Assembly: GCA_963834685.1 (NCBI GenBank)
Contig: CAWICW010000016.1
Span: 62,001-126,000, forward strand
Length of the DNA stretch: 64,000 nucleotides
Direction: 5' to 3'
From: Palsa-504 sp963834685
GTDB lineage: Bacteria > Actinomycetota > Actinomycetes > Streptosporangiales > Streptosporangiaceae
The notes under the pieces are model-generated. The model saw nothing but the letters and a program-made list of their open reading frames with translations. It was not told the DNA's origin and searched no databases. Of this stretch, positions 55,190 to 63,976 are shown piece after piece (the first letter of the stretch is position 1; each line of letters opens with the position of its first letter). The position numbers and the translations under genes are program-made.

Positions 55190-56110
55190 GTGAGGGAGGA
55201 GCTGCCCGCCGTAGCCGAGGCCCGGGCGGCGGAGATCCGGTCCAGCGGCATATGGGGGTCCGCGCTGACCTCTGCTGAGTTCGCCGCCATCCGCAGCGCG
55301 GGCTTCGAACCCGTCGGCCAGGTGTTCGGCGCGGCCGTGTATGCGGCCGGGTCCGCCAGCGGGTCGAGCTGCCCGGCCGCGGGGGGATCCGCCGGCGGCG
55401 GGATGCCGAGCCCGTCAGCGATCCAGGTGCCGGGGCAGGGTAGCCGAGGTTCCTTCGGCCCGCTGGTACAGGCCATGTACCAGGCGCGCCACACGGCGAT
55501 CGACCGGATGACCGCCGAGTGTGCCCAGCTCGGCGGGCACGGGGTGGTGGGCGTGCGGCTGTCCCGGGGGTCGTTTCCTCTCGGCGGCCTGGAGTTCACC
55601 GCCATCGGCACCGCGGTACGCGCGCCAGGCGCCGCGTACGGGCGGCGCGAGCCGTTCACCTCCGATCTGTCCGGGCAGGATTTCGCCAAGCTGATCATGA
55701 CGGGCTGGGTACCAGCAGGGCTCGCGCTAGGCATATCGATCGGGTCCCGGCACGATGACCGGACAACAACGCGCCAGGCCCGCTGGGGGTCGGGCAACGC
55801 CGAGGTCGCCGGCTGGACCGAGCTGGTCAGCGAATCGCGGCAGGACGCCAGGCGCCAGCTGGAAAGCGACGTCAAGCGGCTCGGCGCCGAGGGCGTGGTG
55901 ATCGCCGCCATGCAGCTGCGGGTCAGCCAGCGGAACTGCCCGGTCACTGTGGGCCGCCGCGACCACATCGTGGAGGCAACCCTGATCGGCACCGCCATCG
56001 CCGGGTTCTCCCGTGCCGGACGGCATCGGGCGGGGCCGCCCCTGGCCGTCATGCCACTCGACCCCCGGCGGCGCCAGCCGGCGCACCGCTTAGGGCCGGG
56101 TACCGAATGA
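55190..56110 (+). CDS. YbjQ-like heavy-metal-binding-domain protein, duplicated
   Basis: A 306-aa cytosolic protein with two YbjQ-like (UPF0145) units, about residues 20-155 and 160-270. GHGVVGVRLSRG and AEGVVIAAMQLRV mark the repeat cores; the pentameric YbjQ fold binds small ligands or metals. A Gly/Ser/Pro-rich loop (about 62-85) interrupts the first unit. Start GTG 55190 has GGGAG upstream. The 3' end overlaps the convergent carboxylase gene by 21 nt. Function unknown. Confidence 0.75.
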   Translation: MREELPAVAEARAAEIRSSGIWGSALTSAEFAAIRSAGFEPVGQVFGAAVYAAGSASGSSCPAAGGSAGGGMPSPSAIQVPGQGSRGSFGPLVQAMYQARHTAIDRMTAECAQLGGHGVVGVRLSRGSFPLGGLEFTAIGTAVRAPGAAYGRREPFTSDLSGQDFAKLIMTGWVPAGLALGISIGSRHDDRTTTRQARWGSGNAEVAGWTELVSESRQDARRQLESDVKRLGAEGVVIAAMQLRVSQRNCPVTVGRRDHIVEATLIGTAIAGFSRAGRHRAGPPLAVMPLDPRRRQPAHRLGPGTE

Positions 56111-57643
56111 GGGCCGGCCCGCGCTGGCCGGCAGCGCGGCGTAGGCGTCGTGTACCCAGTCGCACAGCAGCGGCCTGGTCTCGCGCGGGTCGATGATCTC
56201 CTCGATGCCGAACCGTTCGGCGGTCCGCAGCGGGCTGCGCACGGCGTCGAGCCGGGCCCGGATGCCAGCCAGGGTGGCGGCTGGATCGTCGGCGCGTTCC
56301 AGGTCAGCCCGGTAGGCGGCCTCGATCCCGCCTTCGACGGGCAGCGAGCCCCAGTCGGCGGAGGGCCAGGCCCACCGGCGGATAAGGCGGTGCCGGTTGG
56401 TCAGGCCCGCTCCGCCGACACCGAACACGCGGCGCACGATGACCTCGGCACCTGGCACGGCTGACTGGTAGATGGCGCTGATCGCCCGCACGCCGTACCG
56501 GATGGTGGCGCGCTGCTCGGCGCGGGTGCCGATCAGCAGCCCGGGCTGATCAGTGAACGTCACGATCGGCAGGTGGAACGTGGAACACAAGTCGGCCAGC
56601 CGGGTCAGCGCCTCGGCACCCTCGACGGTCAGGCAGCCGGCGGCCGCATACGGGTCACCCGCCACGACCCCAACCGGATGACCATCCAGGCGAGCCAGCG
56701 CGGTGACGACCGACCCGCCGTACCGCTGCACCTCCATGACCGAGCCCAGGTCGAACACCGCGCCCAGGATGTCCCGGATCCGGTAGGGCTGGCGGCGGTC
56801 CCGGGGTATCGCGGACAGCAGCGTGTCCTCTCGCCGCCCGGCCGGATCCGCGCAGGAGATCACCGGCGGCCGCTGGTATGCGCTCTGCGGCAGGTACGAC
56901 AGGAAGCACCTGATCATCTCGAACGCCTCGTGCTCCGATGCCGCCACCAGGTCAACGGCGGCATTACGGCCGTGCACAGCCGCCCCGCCGAGCTGTTCCT
57001 TGGTGACCTCTTCGCCGGTTCCGCTGCGCACCACCGGCGGACCGGCGACAAACAGCTGCGCTATCCCGTCAACCAGCACCGACAGGTGCGCGGCGCAGAG
57101 CCTGGCCGCACCCAGGCCGGCGACCGGGCCGAGGCCCGCGGCGACGACCGGCACGGTCGACAGGTTGTCCACCACGTAATCCCAGCCGGGATTGACCGGA
57201 ACGTAGGTGTGGCCCATCTGCTCGAGCATCTTCACGCTGCCGCCCCCGCCGGTCCCTTCGATCAGCCGCACCAGTGGCAGCCTCATCTCATTGGCCAGCT
57301 GCTCGGCGTAAATCTGCTTGCCCGCGATCGCGGCATCCGCGGCACCGCCCCGGATGGTGAAGTCATCACCGCCGACCACGACCTTGCGGCCATTGATGCG
57401 GCCCGTCCCGGTGACGAAGTTGGCCGGCGTGAAGTCCGTCAGCTCACCTCCGCGGTCATAAACCGCCGTTCCCGCCAGCGTCCCGATCTCATGGAACGAG
57501 CCGTCATCGAGCAACGCCGCCAGCCGCTCACGCACCGTCAGCCTGCCCGCCTCATGCTGACGCCCGACCTTGCCCGGGCCGCCCATCCGCTCGGCCAGGT
57601 CCCGGCGGCGGCGCACGTCATCAAGTTCCGGTTGCCACGTCAT
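56090..57643 (-). CDS. Acyl-CoA carboxylase, carboxyltransferase (beta) subunit
   Basis: A 517-aa carboxyltransferase of the PccB/AccD family, transferring CO2 from biotin to an acyl-CoA. RLTVRERLAALLDDGSFHEIG, RKVVVGGDDFTIRGGA, GTGGGGSVKMLE and GAGLTNRHRL are typical; WAWPSADWGSLPVEGGIEAA ends the second crotonase half. Biotin-carboxylase and carrier genes are absent nearby, so the partners are elsewhere. Acyl preference cannot be read. ATG 57643 is chosen over GTG 57649, two codons upstream. Confidence 0.9.
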   Translation of the reverse strand: MTWQPELDDVRRRRDLAERMGGPGKVGRQHEAGRLTVRERLAALLDDGSFHEIGTLAGTAVYDRGGELTDFTPANFVTGTGRINGRKVVVGGDDFTIRGGAADAAIAGKQIYAEQLANEMRLPLVRLIEGTGGGGSVKMLEQMGHTYVPVNPGWDYVVDNLSTVPVVAAGLGPVAGLGAARLCAAHLSVLVDGIAQLFVAGPPVVRSGTGEEVTKEQLGGAAVHGRNAAVDLVAASEHEAFEMIRCFLSYLPQSAYQRPPVISCADPAGRREDTLLSAIPRDRRQPYRIRDILGAVFDLGSVMEVQRYGGSVVTALARLDGHPVGVVAGDPYAAAGCLTVEGAEALTRLADLCSTFHLPIVTFTDQPGLLIGTRAEQRATIRYGVRAISAIYQSAVPGAEVIVRRVFGVGGAGLTNRHRLIRRWAWPSADWGSLPVEGGIEAAYRADLERADDPAATLAGIRARLDAVRSPLRTAERFGIEEIIDPRETRPLLCDWVHDAYAALPASAGRPSFGTRP

Positions 57644-57728
57644 AACCACAGAAGCTAACCAACGCCAGCAAAGAACGCGATGCCCAGTGCGGCTCAGACG
57701 GCTTTGCGGGAAGGCATGATGAACGCGG

Positions 57729-59339
57729 TCAGCCTGCTTCCAGGGCGGTCCAGAACGCGCAGTTGTGCGTGCTCGCGAAGTCGGTCTCGGTCTGCGGCAC
57801 GGGTGGTACCAGTGACTGCATCTTCTGCGTGACGGTGTTGAACAGCGGCCAGAACGGAGTGCCGAACGAGCTGGGGAATCCGCGCTTGGCGAAGTTCGTC
57901 CAGTACCCCTTCATGATCGCCGCCAGCTGCTCCTGCTGGGCCGAGAGCGCCTTCGGGAAGGCGGCCGTGGTCAGGCCCATCAGGTACTGGATCTCGGACG
58001 CGTGGGCCGCACCGTAGGGGAAGCTGACCGGGGGCAGGAAGAGCTCCGGCGCGTTCTCATCGTTGAACTCGTAGGCGAAGGTCGGCACGAAGCGCGAGAC
58101 GGACTGGTCGATGGCCAGTGCGGGGCACGCGAAGATGGCGTCCGTGCCGACCGCGCCGAGGGCGACCGACGGGCTGGAGAATGCGGTCAGCGGGTACTTG
58201 GCCACGATGACCGCCGCCGCCGCCGCGGGAACCCCGAGCGTCGAGGAGATCATGCTCTGGTAGTTCGCGGCCGTGACCGGGGCACCCTCCAGTTCGCTGA
58301 GCGCGACGAACAGCCGCCATTCGTCGTGGTTCGTGCCGTTGATGATCGGGACGCGGTTGAAGTTGCCGGTGGCGAACGCGGTCCCGAGTGTCTCGGGCAG
58401 CACCTCGGTGTTGATGTTCGGCGTGTAGCCGGCCGCGTCCTGGTCGGCCAGGATGGTCGAGACGGGCAGGCTCCGCAGGCAGGCCGCGGTCTGGCTCGCG
58501 CAACCCGCCTTGGTCGCGAAGGCCTCGCCGGCGGACTCGGCGCTCGCGAGCGAGGCCTGGGTGAGGTTGTACGACCCGCTCTCCACGATCGCCTTTTCGA
58601 ACAATCCCTTGGCCTGCGGCGATGCCACCTGCGACAGCGTGGACAGGCCGCCCGCGGACTCGCCGAAGATGGTGACGTTGTGCGGGTTGCCGCCGAAGCT
58701 GGCGATGTTGCGCTGCACCCAGCGCAAGGCGGCCTGCTGGTCCATGAGGCCGTAGTCACCCGACTGGCCGTTCGCGTCGGCCAGCGCCGGGTGCGCCATG
58801 AAGCCGAGCGCACCGAGCCGGTAATTGATGGTGACCACGGTTACGCCGTCTGCCACCAGCCCGGCCGGGTCGTAGTCATTGCTCTCGCCGGTCACCAGCG
58901 CGCCGCCGTGGATCCACACCATGACCGGGTTACCTGAACCAGGGCGCTGGTGGCTGGGCGTGAAGACGTTCAGGAACAGGCAGTCCTCCGACGTGCTGGC
59001 CAGGCCGAAGGGGCTCGCCACCTGCGGGCAGTGCGGCGCGAACTGCGTCGCGTCGCGCACGCCAGACCAGCTCGCGGCGGGTTGCGGGGGCTGCCACCGC
59101 AGCGCGCCGACCGGGGGTGCGGCGTACGGGATGCCGAGGAATTCATCGACCGAGCCGTTGGCCAGGCCACGAACTGCCCCGTTGGCGGTGCCCGCGACCG
59201 GCCCGCTGACGCCGGCGGGCGCCTGCCCGCCGCGGCTGCTTGCGCTCACCGCGGGCGCCGCCGCGACCAGGGCACCCAGGGTGACGCCGGCTGCCGCCAG
59301 CCGGGTACCCGTCCGCCATGCGGCCCGATTCATAAACAT
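57729..59339 (-). CDS. Secreted carboxylesterase/lipase (type B)
   Basis: A 536-aa alpha/beta hydrolase with a Sec signal peptide (residues 1-33, Arg-rich start, TLGALVAAAPAVSAS). EDCLFLNVFTP, the nucleophile elbow TIFGESAGG and VMVWIHGGALVTGES are the type B carboxylesterase/cholinesterase signatures; the catalytic His lies near PYGAAHASEIQY. It probably hydrolyses carboxylic esters outside the cell. The first of two close ATGs (59339) has GGGAGA 7 nt upstream. Confidence 0.93.
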   Translation of the reverse strand: MFMNRAAWRTGTRLAAAGVTLGALVAAAPAVSASSRGGQAPAGVSGPVAGTANGAVRGLANGSVDEFLGIPYAAPPVGALRWQPPQPAASWSGVRDATQFAPHCPQVASPFGLASTSEDCLFLNVFTPSHQRPGSGNPVMVWIHGGALVTGESNDYDPAGLVADGVTVVTINYRLGALGFMAHPALADANGQSGDYGLMDQQAALRWVQRNIASFGGNPHNVTIFGESAGGLSTLSQVASPQAKGLFEKAIVESGSYNLTQASLASAESAGEAFATKAGCASQTAACLRSLPVSTILADQDAAGYTPNINTEVLPETLGTAFATGNFNRVPIINGTNHDEWRLFVALSELEGAPVTAANYQSMISSTLGVPAAAAAVIVAKYPLTAFSSPSVALGAVGTDAIFACPALAIDQSVSRFVPTFAYEFNDENAPELFLPPVSFPYGAAHASEIQYLMGLTTAAFPKALSAQQEQLAAIMKGYWTNFAKRGFPSSFGTPFWPLFNTVTQKMQSLVPPVPQTETDFASTHNCAFWTALEAG

Positions 59340-59360
59340 CCAAGTCTCCCTTCACGGCTG

Positions 59361-59612
59361 TCACTGTGGGTAATTGGGTCGCTGATCCTCGAGCAGCGCG
59401 CGGCGCATCTCGTCCAGGTCGCCGGTAACGACGACGTACAAACCTGGCCGCGTGCACCCCCCGTGGCGTCGGGCGACGATGGAGATGCCGTCCCAGGTCC
59501 GCTGGGTAGCGAACTCATAGCCAGGGAACTCGGCCGCCAGCCCGCTCAGTTCCGCTGGTGCGCCGGTCACACGCACCGCGGGATGCCTGGAGGAGGTCTG
59601 CGGCGCCGCCAT
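59361..59612 (-). CDS. Small conserved hypothetical protein
   Basis: An 83-aa soluble protein. Its end, GLYVVVTGDLDEMRRALLEDQ, matches a small conserved family seen in actinobacteria; the rest (ELSGLAAEFPGYEFATQRTWDGISIVARR) looks like a short alpha-beta fold. Function unknown. ATG 59612. It lies 21 nt upstream, in transcription order, of the secreted carboxylesterase and could be cotranscribed with it. Confidence 0.65.
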   Translation of the reverse strand: MAAPQTSSRHPAVRVTGAPAELSGLAAEFPGYEFATQRTWDGISIVARRHGGCTRPGLYVVVTGDLDEMRRALLEDQRPNYPQ

Positions 59613-60020
59613 GGCCTCTCTTCCCGCCGCTGCGCTTGGCGTCTTTTAAATCCGGCCGAACGGGACGTGGTTCCCGCGCCGGGACAGGTGCTCTCGCGAA
59701 CGCATACGTGGAGGAACTGGGTCTTCACCAAAAGTACGAATCAGTATTTTAGGGTGACGTCAGCCACTGTATGCCCGGCGACCGACACCGGCAAGGGACG
59801 CTCGGGCTGTCGCAAGGATCCGGGTCGCGCGGTCCGACGGAACCATGCTCGCGATCCTCGGCTTGACCAGCTCCGCCGACGGCACCATCCTGCGTGTGCA
59901 GGCCAGCAGCCCGGCGCGCGACTCCTACTACGGACCGCCGCCTCGCACCGGCGATCTGGACACGCGACAGCCGTGGACGCTGGTACGCCACGCGCGTCCG
60001 CTGGCAGTAATTTATGCCGG
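59613..60020. other. Intergenic stretch without a supported gene
   Basis: About 400 nt between two reverse-strand genes. It is AT-richer at 59640-59760. Short open frames exist on both strands (for example 59845-60036 on +), but none shows a clear RBS, family match or codon pattern. I assign no function. Confidence 0.5.
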
Positions 60021-60386
60021 TCAGAACCTGCCGTAGATGACGACCCGGCACCAGATCCAGCCGCACTCCAGGCAGACCGTGACCCGTCCCCACCTGCCGC
60101 AGATGATCTTGAGCCGGGACACCGGGCTTCGCTGAGCGCTCGGCCGGACCAGGACGATCGCGCGGCCGTCCACGCGATGGTCCTCGTCTTCGTGCACCTC
60201 GTAGACCAGCGGTTCTCCAGCGAGAAACTCCGGTACCCGGACGCCGAGATCGGCAGCCCGCGCGGTCAGGTCTTCGCCCGGGGACAGATCCCGGTCATCC
60301 ACGCGCCCGTGCAGTTCGTGCATGAAGTCCTCGAGGTCGGCCACGTTCGCCAACGACAGGACCAGGGCGTCGGATTCAGCTGCCAT
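60021..60386 (-). CDS. Hypothetical protein with a Cys/aromatic C-terminus
   Basis: A 121-aa protein. The first 90 residues are soluble and acidic (ALVLSLANVADLEDFMHEL). The C-terminus, SRLKIICGRWGRVTV followed by CLECGWIWCRVVIYGRF, carries four Cys, including CxxC, and many aromatic residues, suggesting a metal site or membrane association. No family recognised. ATG 60386 has GGGAGGAGAG 6-7 nt upstream, which supports translation. Monocistronic as far as seen. Confidence 0.55.
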   Translation of the reverse strand: MAAESDALVLSLANVADLEDFMHELHGRVDDRDLSPGEDLTARAADLGVRVPEFLAGEPLVYEVHEDEDHRVDGRAIVLVRPSAQRSPVSRLKIICGRWGRVTVCLECGWIWCRVVIYGRF

Positions 60387-60599
60387 GGAGCTCTCCTCCC
60401 GCTCTTGTTCCGGCGGCCTGCGCAGGCCTGGGGTGAGCGCAGCGCTTTCGCCACGGGGGCAGCAGACCGGCCGGGTACGCAGACAAGGCGAAGATCCCGT
60501 GTAACCGGCGTGGAGAAGAACAATCTCCCAGGGCTGGCTGTCCGCCTGGACGCGTGCATCGCCATGGCGGGCGCCGGGCCCGCTCAGCGACCCGAGGGC

Positions 60600-61586
60600 T
60601 CAGCGCGCGCCGAGGGCCGGGAACGGCTGACCGCCGATGTTGGCCTGGCCGTGGGCGACGAGCCAGGCCAGCGCCTCGTGCAGGGCGTCGAGCGAGCTGT
60701 ACCGCGGCGCGTACTGCAGTACCTCGCGGGCGCGGGCCGTGCTGGCGGTGATGCTGCGGAAGGTGTGCTCGCGGGTGACCTCAGCGGGCCCGGGTCCAGC
60801 CCGGCGGGTGAACTCGGCCCAGTCGACGAAGTCCAGGACCGCCTCGCGGCCGAACCACCACGCCACGCCGACCGCCAGGCCCCGCTGCGTCATCGCCTGC
60901 TCGGCCACCACGTGGAAGCTGGACCCGATCGCCGCCGGACGGGACAGTACACGCTCGAAGGCCTGCGCAACGTCGTCGGCGTGCACGTGATGCAGGACGC
61001 CAAGCCCGTGATCGGGCAGCGCGAGCGGCCGGCCCGTAGCCAGGTCAGTCCAGGTGATCGGGTCGAGGTTCCCGGCCGGGGTGATGACCGGCCAGCCCGG
61101 CCCGCTGATGTGACCGGGGTGCAGCACCACGGCCGGGACGCCGCCCGCCCGGGTCTCCTGGTGCAGTAGCGCCTCGATTTCGGCCTTGCCCGTGCCGTAC
61201 TCGCCGTACGCGGTGCGGGGCTCGCCCTCGGTCACCGGCACCCGCAGCGAAGGACCGTGGACCCAGATGGTCCCGCAGTGCACCAGCAGCGGGCGCGACG
61301 GGCGCAACGCGTCGACGAGCTGCTGCGCCGACGCCCTGGTGAAGCAGATAAGGTCGATGACCACCTCCGGGCGCAGCGCCGCGACCCGGTCGCCGAACGT
61401 TCCCTCTGCGTCCTCCGCCTCCCGGTCGGCGATGACCGCGGTCACCGCATCCCATTGCGGGCTGGCGTGGTACGGGCCGCGGGTACCGCGGCTGACCGCG
61501 ATTACCTCATGGCCGCCGTCCACCAGCCGGGGCACAAGGTACGTGCCGATGTGCCCCGTCGCCCCGACGACAACCACACGGCTCAT
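60600..61586 (-). CDS. NAD-dependent epimerase/reductase (extended SDR)
   Basis: A 328-aa Rossmann protein. MSRVVVVGATGHIGTYLVPRL gives the GATGxxG NAD(P) site; EYGTGKAEIEALL has a Tyr-x3-Lys-like pair; HHVHADDVAQAFERVL is an epimerase C-terminal motif. It is like isoflavone-reductase/NmrA-type or sugar-epimerase proteins; the substrate is unknown. ATG 61586 has GGTGGGG upstream; a longer frame from 61622 adds 12 unrelated residues. It is divergent from a TetR gene with an operator between them, so it may be repressed by that regulator. Confidence 0.87.
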   Translation of the reverse strand: MSRVVVVGATGHIGTYLVPRLVDGGHEVIAVSRGTRGPYHASPQWDAVTAVIADREAEDAEGTFGDRVAALRPEVVIDLICFTRASAQQLVDALRPSRPLLVHCGTIWVHGPSLRVPVTEGEPRTAYGEYGTGKAEIEALLHQETRAGGVPAVVLHPGHISGPGWPVITPAGNLDPITWTDLATGRPLALPDHGLGVLHHVHADDVAQAFERVLSRPAAIGSSFHVVAEQAMTQRGLAVGVAWWFGREAVLDFVDWAEFTRRAGPGPAEVTREHTFRSITASTARAREVLQYAPRYSSLDALHEALAWLVAHGQANIGGQPFPALGAR

Positions 61587-61678
61587 CCCCACCGACCCCT
61601 TCCGGTGCCAGGCCGCACCCACGCCATCCTCGCACGGGCGGATATCCCCGGCCTTCGAGATGGCGTTCCTCCTCGTTT

Positions 61679-61695
61679 AGTGGACGCTGTCCACT
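61679..61695. promoter_or_regulatory. TetR-type operator between the epimerase and tetR genes
   Basis: The inverted repeat agtggac-gct-gtccact (61679-61695) has perfect 7-bp arms 3 nt apart. It lies 17 nt upstream of the TetR GTG and 93 nt upstream of the divergent epimerase ATG. A possible -10, TTATCC (61699-61704), would place a leaderless start at about 61712. Confidence 0.75.
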
Positions 61696-61711
61696 TTGTT
61701 ATCCTGGCGCG

Positions 61712-62368
61712 GTGACGACCGAACGATCAGCGGCGGAGACCCACGCGGCGGAGCGGCGGCGACGGCCGCGCGGCGCCGTCCGGGACGGGCTGGTCGCCGC
61801 GGGGCTGGAGCTGGCCCGCACGGGCGGGCCGGACGCGGTCGTGCTCCGGGAGGCGACCCGGATGGTGGGCGTGGTGCCCAATGCCGCCTACCGGCACTTC
61901 GCCGACCGGGACGAGCTGCTGGCCGCGGTCTGTTCGGCGGCCATGCGCGAGCTGGCCGGCCGGATGGCGGCCGGCGTCGCCGGCGTGCGCGGTCCGTACG
62001 GCGATCCCGCCGCGGCGCGCGGCCGGCTGCGCGCCATCGGCATCGCGTACCTGGAGTTCGCGCGGGAGGAACCGGGGCTGTTCGCCACCGCGTTCGCGGT
62101 CCCGCAGCAGCACGCGTACGGCGCACCGGACGGCGGGACCGGGGCGGAGCGCACGCCGTTGGGTCATCTGCGCGCCGCGCTCGACGAGCTGGTCGAGGCG
62201 GGCGTGCTGTCCCGGCGGCGCCGCGAGGGCCTGGAGTACCCCATCTGGTCCGCGGTACACGGGCTGGCCGTGCTGGCCGGGCCGGGGCCGCTGCGCGACG
62301 TGCCCGGCGCCGCCCGCGATCACCTCGAAGAGCTGACCCTGGCCTTTATCGACCAGAGCCTGGCCTGA
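61712..62368 (+). CDS. TetR-family transcriptional regulator
   Basis: A 218-aa TetR regulator. Residues about 20-70 are the helix-turn-helix (VLREATRMVGVVPNAAYRHFADRDELL); the ligand domain follows (YLEFAREEPGLFATAFAVP, then TetR_C-like helices ending HLEELTLAFIDQSL). Ligand unknown. Start GTG 61712 is 17 nt from an operator-like repeat, and no RBS is present, so the mRNA is probably leaderless. Likely targets are itself and the divergent epimerase gene. Confidence 0.9.
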   Translation: MTTERSAAETHAAERRRRPRGAVRDGLVAAGLELARTGGPDAVVLREATRMVGVVPNAAYRHFADRDELLAAVCSAAMRELAGRMAAGVAGVRGPYGDPAAARGRLRAIGIAYLEFAREEPGLFATAFAVPQQHAYGAPDGGTGAERTPLGHLRAALDELVEAGVLSRRRREGLEYPIWSAVHGLAVLAGPGPLRDVPGAARDHLEELTLAFIDQSLA

Positions 62369-62445
62369 TGACCGGCGGCGCCGCGTTGCCAGAGGCCGAG
62401 ACGCGGGTGGTGTCCGCGCTGCTGGCGCGGGCCTGGGGTCCGGGC

Positions 62446-63219
62446 CTACAGGTCCGGGGTCATGGGCTCGGCGGGCTGGGCCACGGGGCGGCGAACGCCT
62501 GGGCGGAAGGGGTAGATCAGCATGGTGTGGTAGCCGAGCCGGTAGGCGTAGGCGAGGAACAGGTGGAGTTCGTTCAGCGCCTCGGTCTCCAGCCGCCGGG
62601 CGGTGCGGGCCGGATCGTCCTGGCTGTACTTGCGGGCGTGCTGGGTCGAGGGGTGCAGCTGCAGGGAGACCCGCAGCTGGCCCGGGCCGGGGTCCAGGTC
62701 GATCAGTTTCGCCATGGCGATCTTGTGCGTGATCGAGTCCAGCCAGCGGTCCAGGTCAGCGCGGGCCCGCTGGTCGGTGACGCGGCCCAGCTGGTTCCAG
62801 TAGTACTGCGCGGCGTCCGCGATCCACTGCGGCTTGGGCCTGGCCGCCTCGATCCGGGTGTCGCACCAGTCCTGCATGTCATCGCCCATCCGGTCGTACA
62901 GGCGGCTGAATGGCAGGGTCAGCATGGCGGGCCACGTCCTGGGGAGCATGTCCCGGTCGCGCTGCGGGGGGAGCTTGCTGAGCCAGAGCCCGCCCGGCAC
63001 GACGATCCCGATATATACGGGGGCGCGGCTGGCGGCCAGGATGAGCACGCCCACGACGGTGGACACGCTGGCCGTGGCCACCACGATGAACAAGGCCCAG
63101 TACCGGGCGCGTGGCCCGAACGGGGGTCCGATTCTCCGGCAGCGCCACCGCAGAAACCAGCAGGCCAGCATCAGTGACAAGACGAAGGTAACGACACCAC
63201 CCAACACCAAGCCAGGCAT
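62446..63219 (-). CDS. Membrane protein of unknown function
   Basis: A 257-aa protein with three N-terminal hydrophobic segments (about residues 3-25, 42-62 and 68-85) and a cytosolic C-terminal domain rich in Arg and Trp (RTWPAMLTLPFSRLYDRMGDD, WCDTRIEAARPKPQWIADAA). No family recognised. ATG 63219 has GAGGGG 8 nt upstream; a longer frame from 63240 adds seven residues. It is convergent with the TetR gene. Confidence 0.7.
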   Translation of the reverse strand: MPGLVLGGVVTFVLSLMLACWFLRWRCRRIGPPFGPRARYWALFIVVATASVSTVVGVLILAASRAPVYIGIVVPGGLWLSKLPPQRDRDMLPRTWPAMLTLPFSRLYDRMGDDMQDWCDTRIEAARPKPQWIADAAQYYWNQLGRVTDQRARADLDRWLDSITHKIAMAKLIDLDPGPGQLRVSLQLHPSTQHARKYSQDDPARTARRLETEALNELHLFLAYAYRLGYHTMLIYPFRPGVRRPVAQPAEPMTPDL

Positions 63220-63240
63220 GCCAAAACCCCCTCGCCTCAC

Positions 63241-63586
63241 GCCTTGGCCGGCTCAGCCAGCGGCGCCTCCCTGAGGAATATGGTTACAGGTGATTAGGTA
63301 TCTATCTAGGCTTTTATGCCCGCACGCGTCAAATGAGACAAGAAGTGCCGTTTGGCGAAAATCTTAGCAGCCTCAACCGGCCCGGAGTACGCTCCCGTCG
63401 CACGGCCCCACGTCGCCCCGGCCTTCGAGCTCGCCGGGTTAAGGTAACGTTTTTATAACGATGACCTGCTCTGGGGTTGCCGGGTCCCAGGCTCAGAGAG
63501 ACTTTAGTTATACCTATACGTTTAGCTACACCTAAGTACACTGAAAGTCACCACCCTACGAGCGCAGCGGGTCTGGCGGTAACCAA
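63241..63586. other. AT-rich promoter region upstream of the XRE gene
   Basis: About 350 nt without a supported gene. AT-rich patches at 63300-63360 and 63440-63560 contrast with the surrounding sequence. A 14-bp direct repeat lies at 63503-63534, listed separately. Confidence 0.5.
63503..63534 (+). promoter_or_regulatory. Direct repeat upstream of the XRE regulator
   Basis: tttagttataccta (63503-63516) and tttagctacaccta (63521-63534) are two 14-bp copies with two mismatches, 18 bp apart. They lie 65-95 nt upstream of the XRE start in AT-rich DNA, a suitable position for an autoregulatory binding site or promoter elements. Confidence 0.6.
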
Positions 63587-63598
63587 GTGGAGGCACTG

Positions 63599-63976
63599 AT
63601 GGGCTTCGGAACAGGCGTTTCGCCAGACCGCAGGGCTACGGAAACCCAGATCGAGGACGAGATGCTCGCCCTCGTGACTCAGCTGACCAACGAGATCAAC
63701 TGGTATATGCGCGAGCGCGGGCTCACCCGCGCTGACCTCGCGGCCCGGATGGGTGTCTCCTCTGGGCGGGTCAGCCAGATCCTGGGCGGCGGTGAGAACC
63801 TCACGCTACGGACGCTGGCCGCGTTGTCCACGGCGCTCGACGCGCGCTTCGACGTCGAGCTCAGCGCGCTCAAGGGCGGCGACACCTTCACCAGTCACGG
63901 CACGGGGCAGGCCGAGGTCGCGAACCACCACGCCCTGTCGCGGGCCACGCATCGCGAGGCCCGGCTCGGCCGTTGA
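63599..63976 (+). CDS. XRE-family helix-turn-helix regulator
   Basis: A 125-aa protein with an XRE/HigA-like helix-turn-helix at about residues 33-80 (LTRADLAARMGVSSGRVSQIL, NLTLRTLAALSTALDARF). The short N-terminal helix and the single HTH fit an antitoxin-like or solitary regulator; no toxin gene lies in the remaining sequence. ATG 63599 has GGAGG 5 nt upstream; GTG 63587 is in frame but precedes that site. Close to the window end, so downstream partners may be missing. Confidence 0.82.
   Translation: MGFGTGVSPDRRATETQIEDEMLALVTQLTNEINWYMRERGLTRADLAARMGVSSGRVSQILGGGENLTLRTLAALSTALDARFDVELSALKGGDTFTSHGTGQAEVANHHALSRATHREARLGR

Noticed and set aside
58950..61169. A 739-codon forward frame across the carboxylesterase and epimerase genes
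   Set aside because: It is antisense to well supported genes, has low-complexity composition and no RBS.
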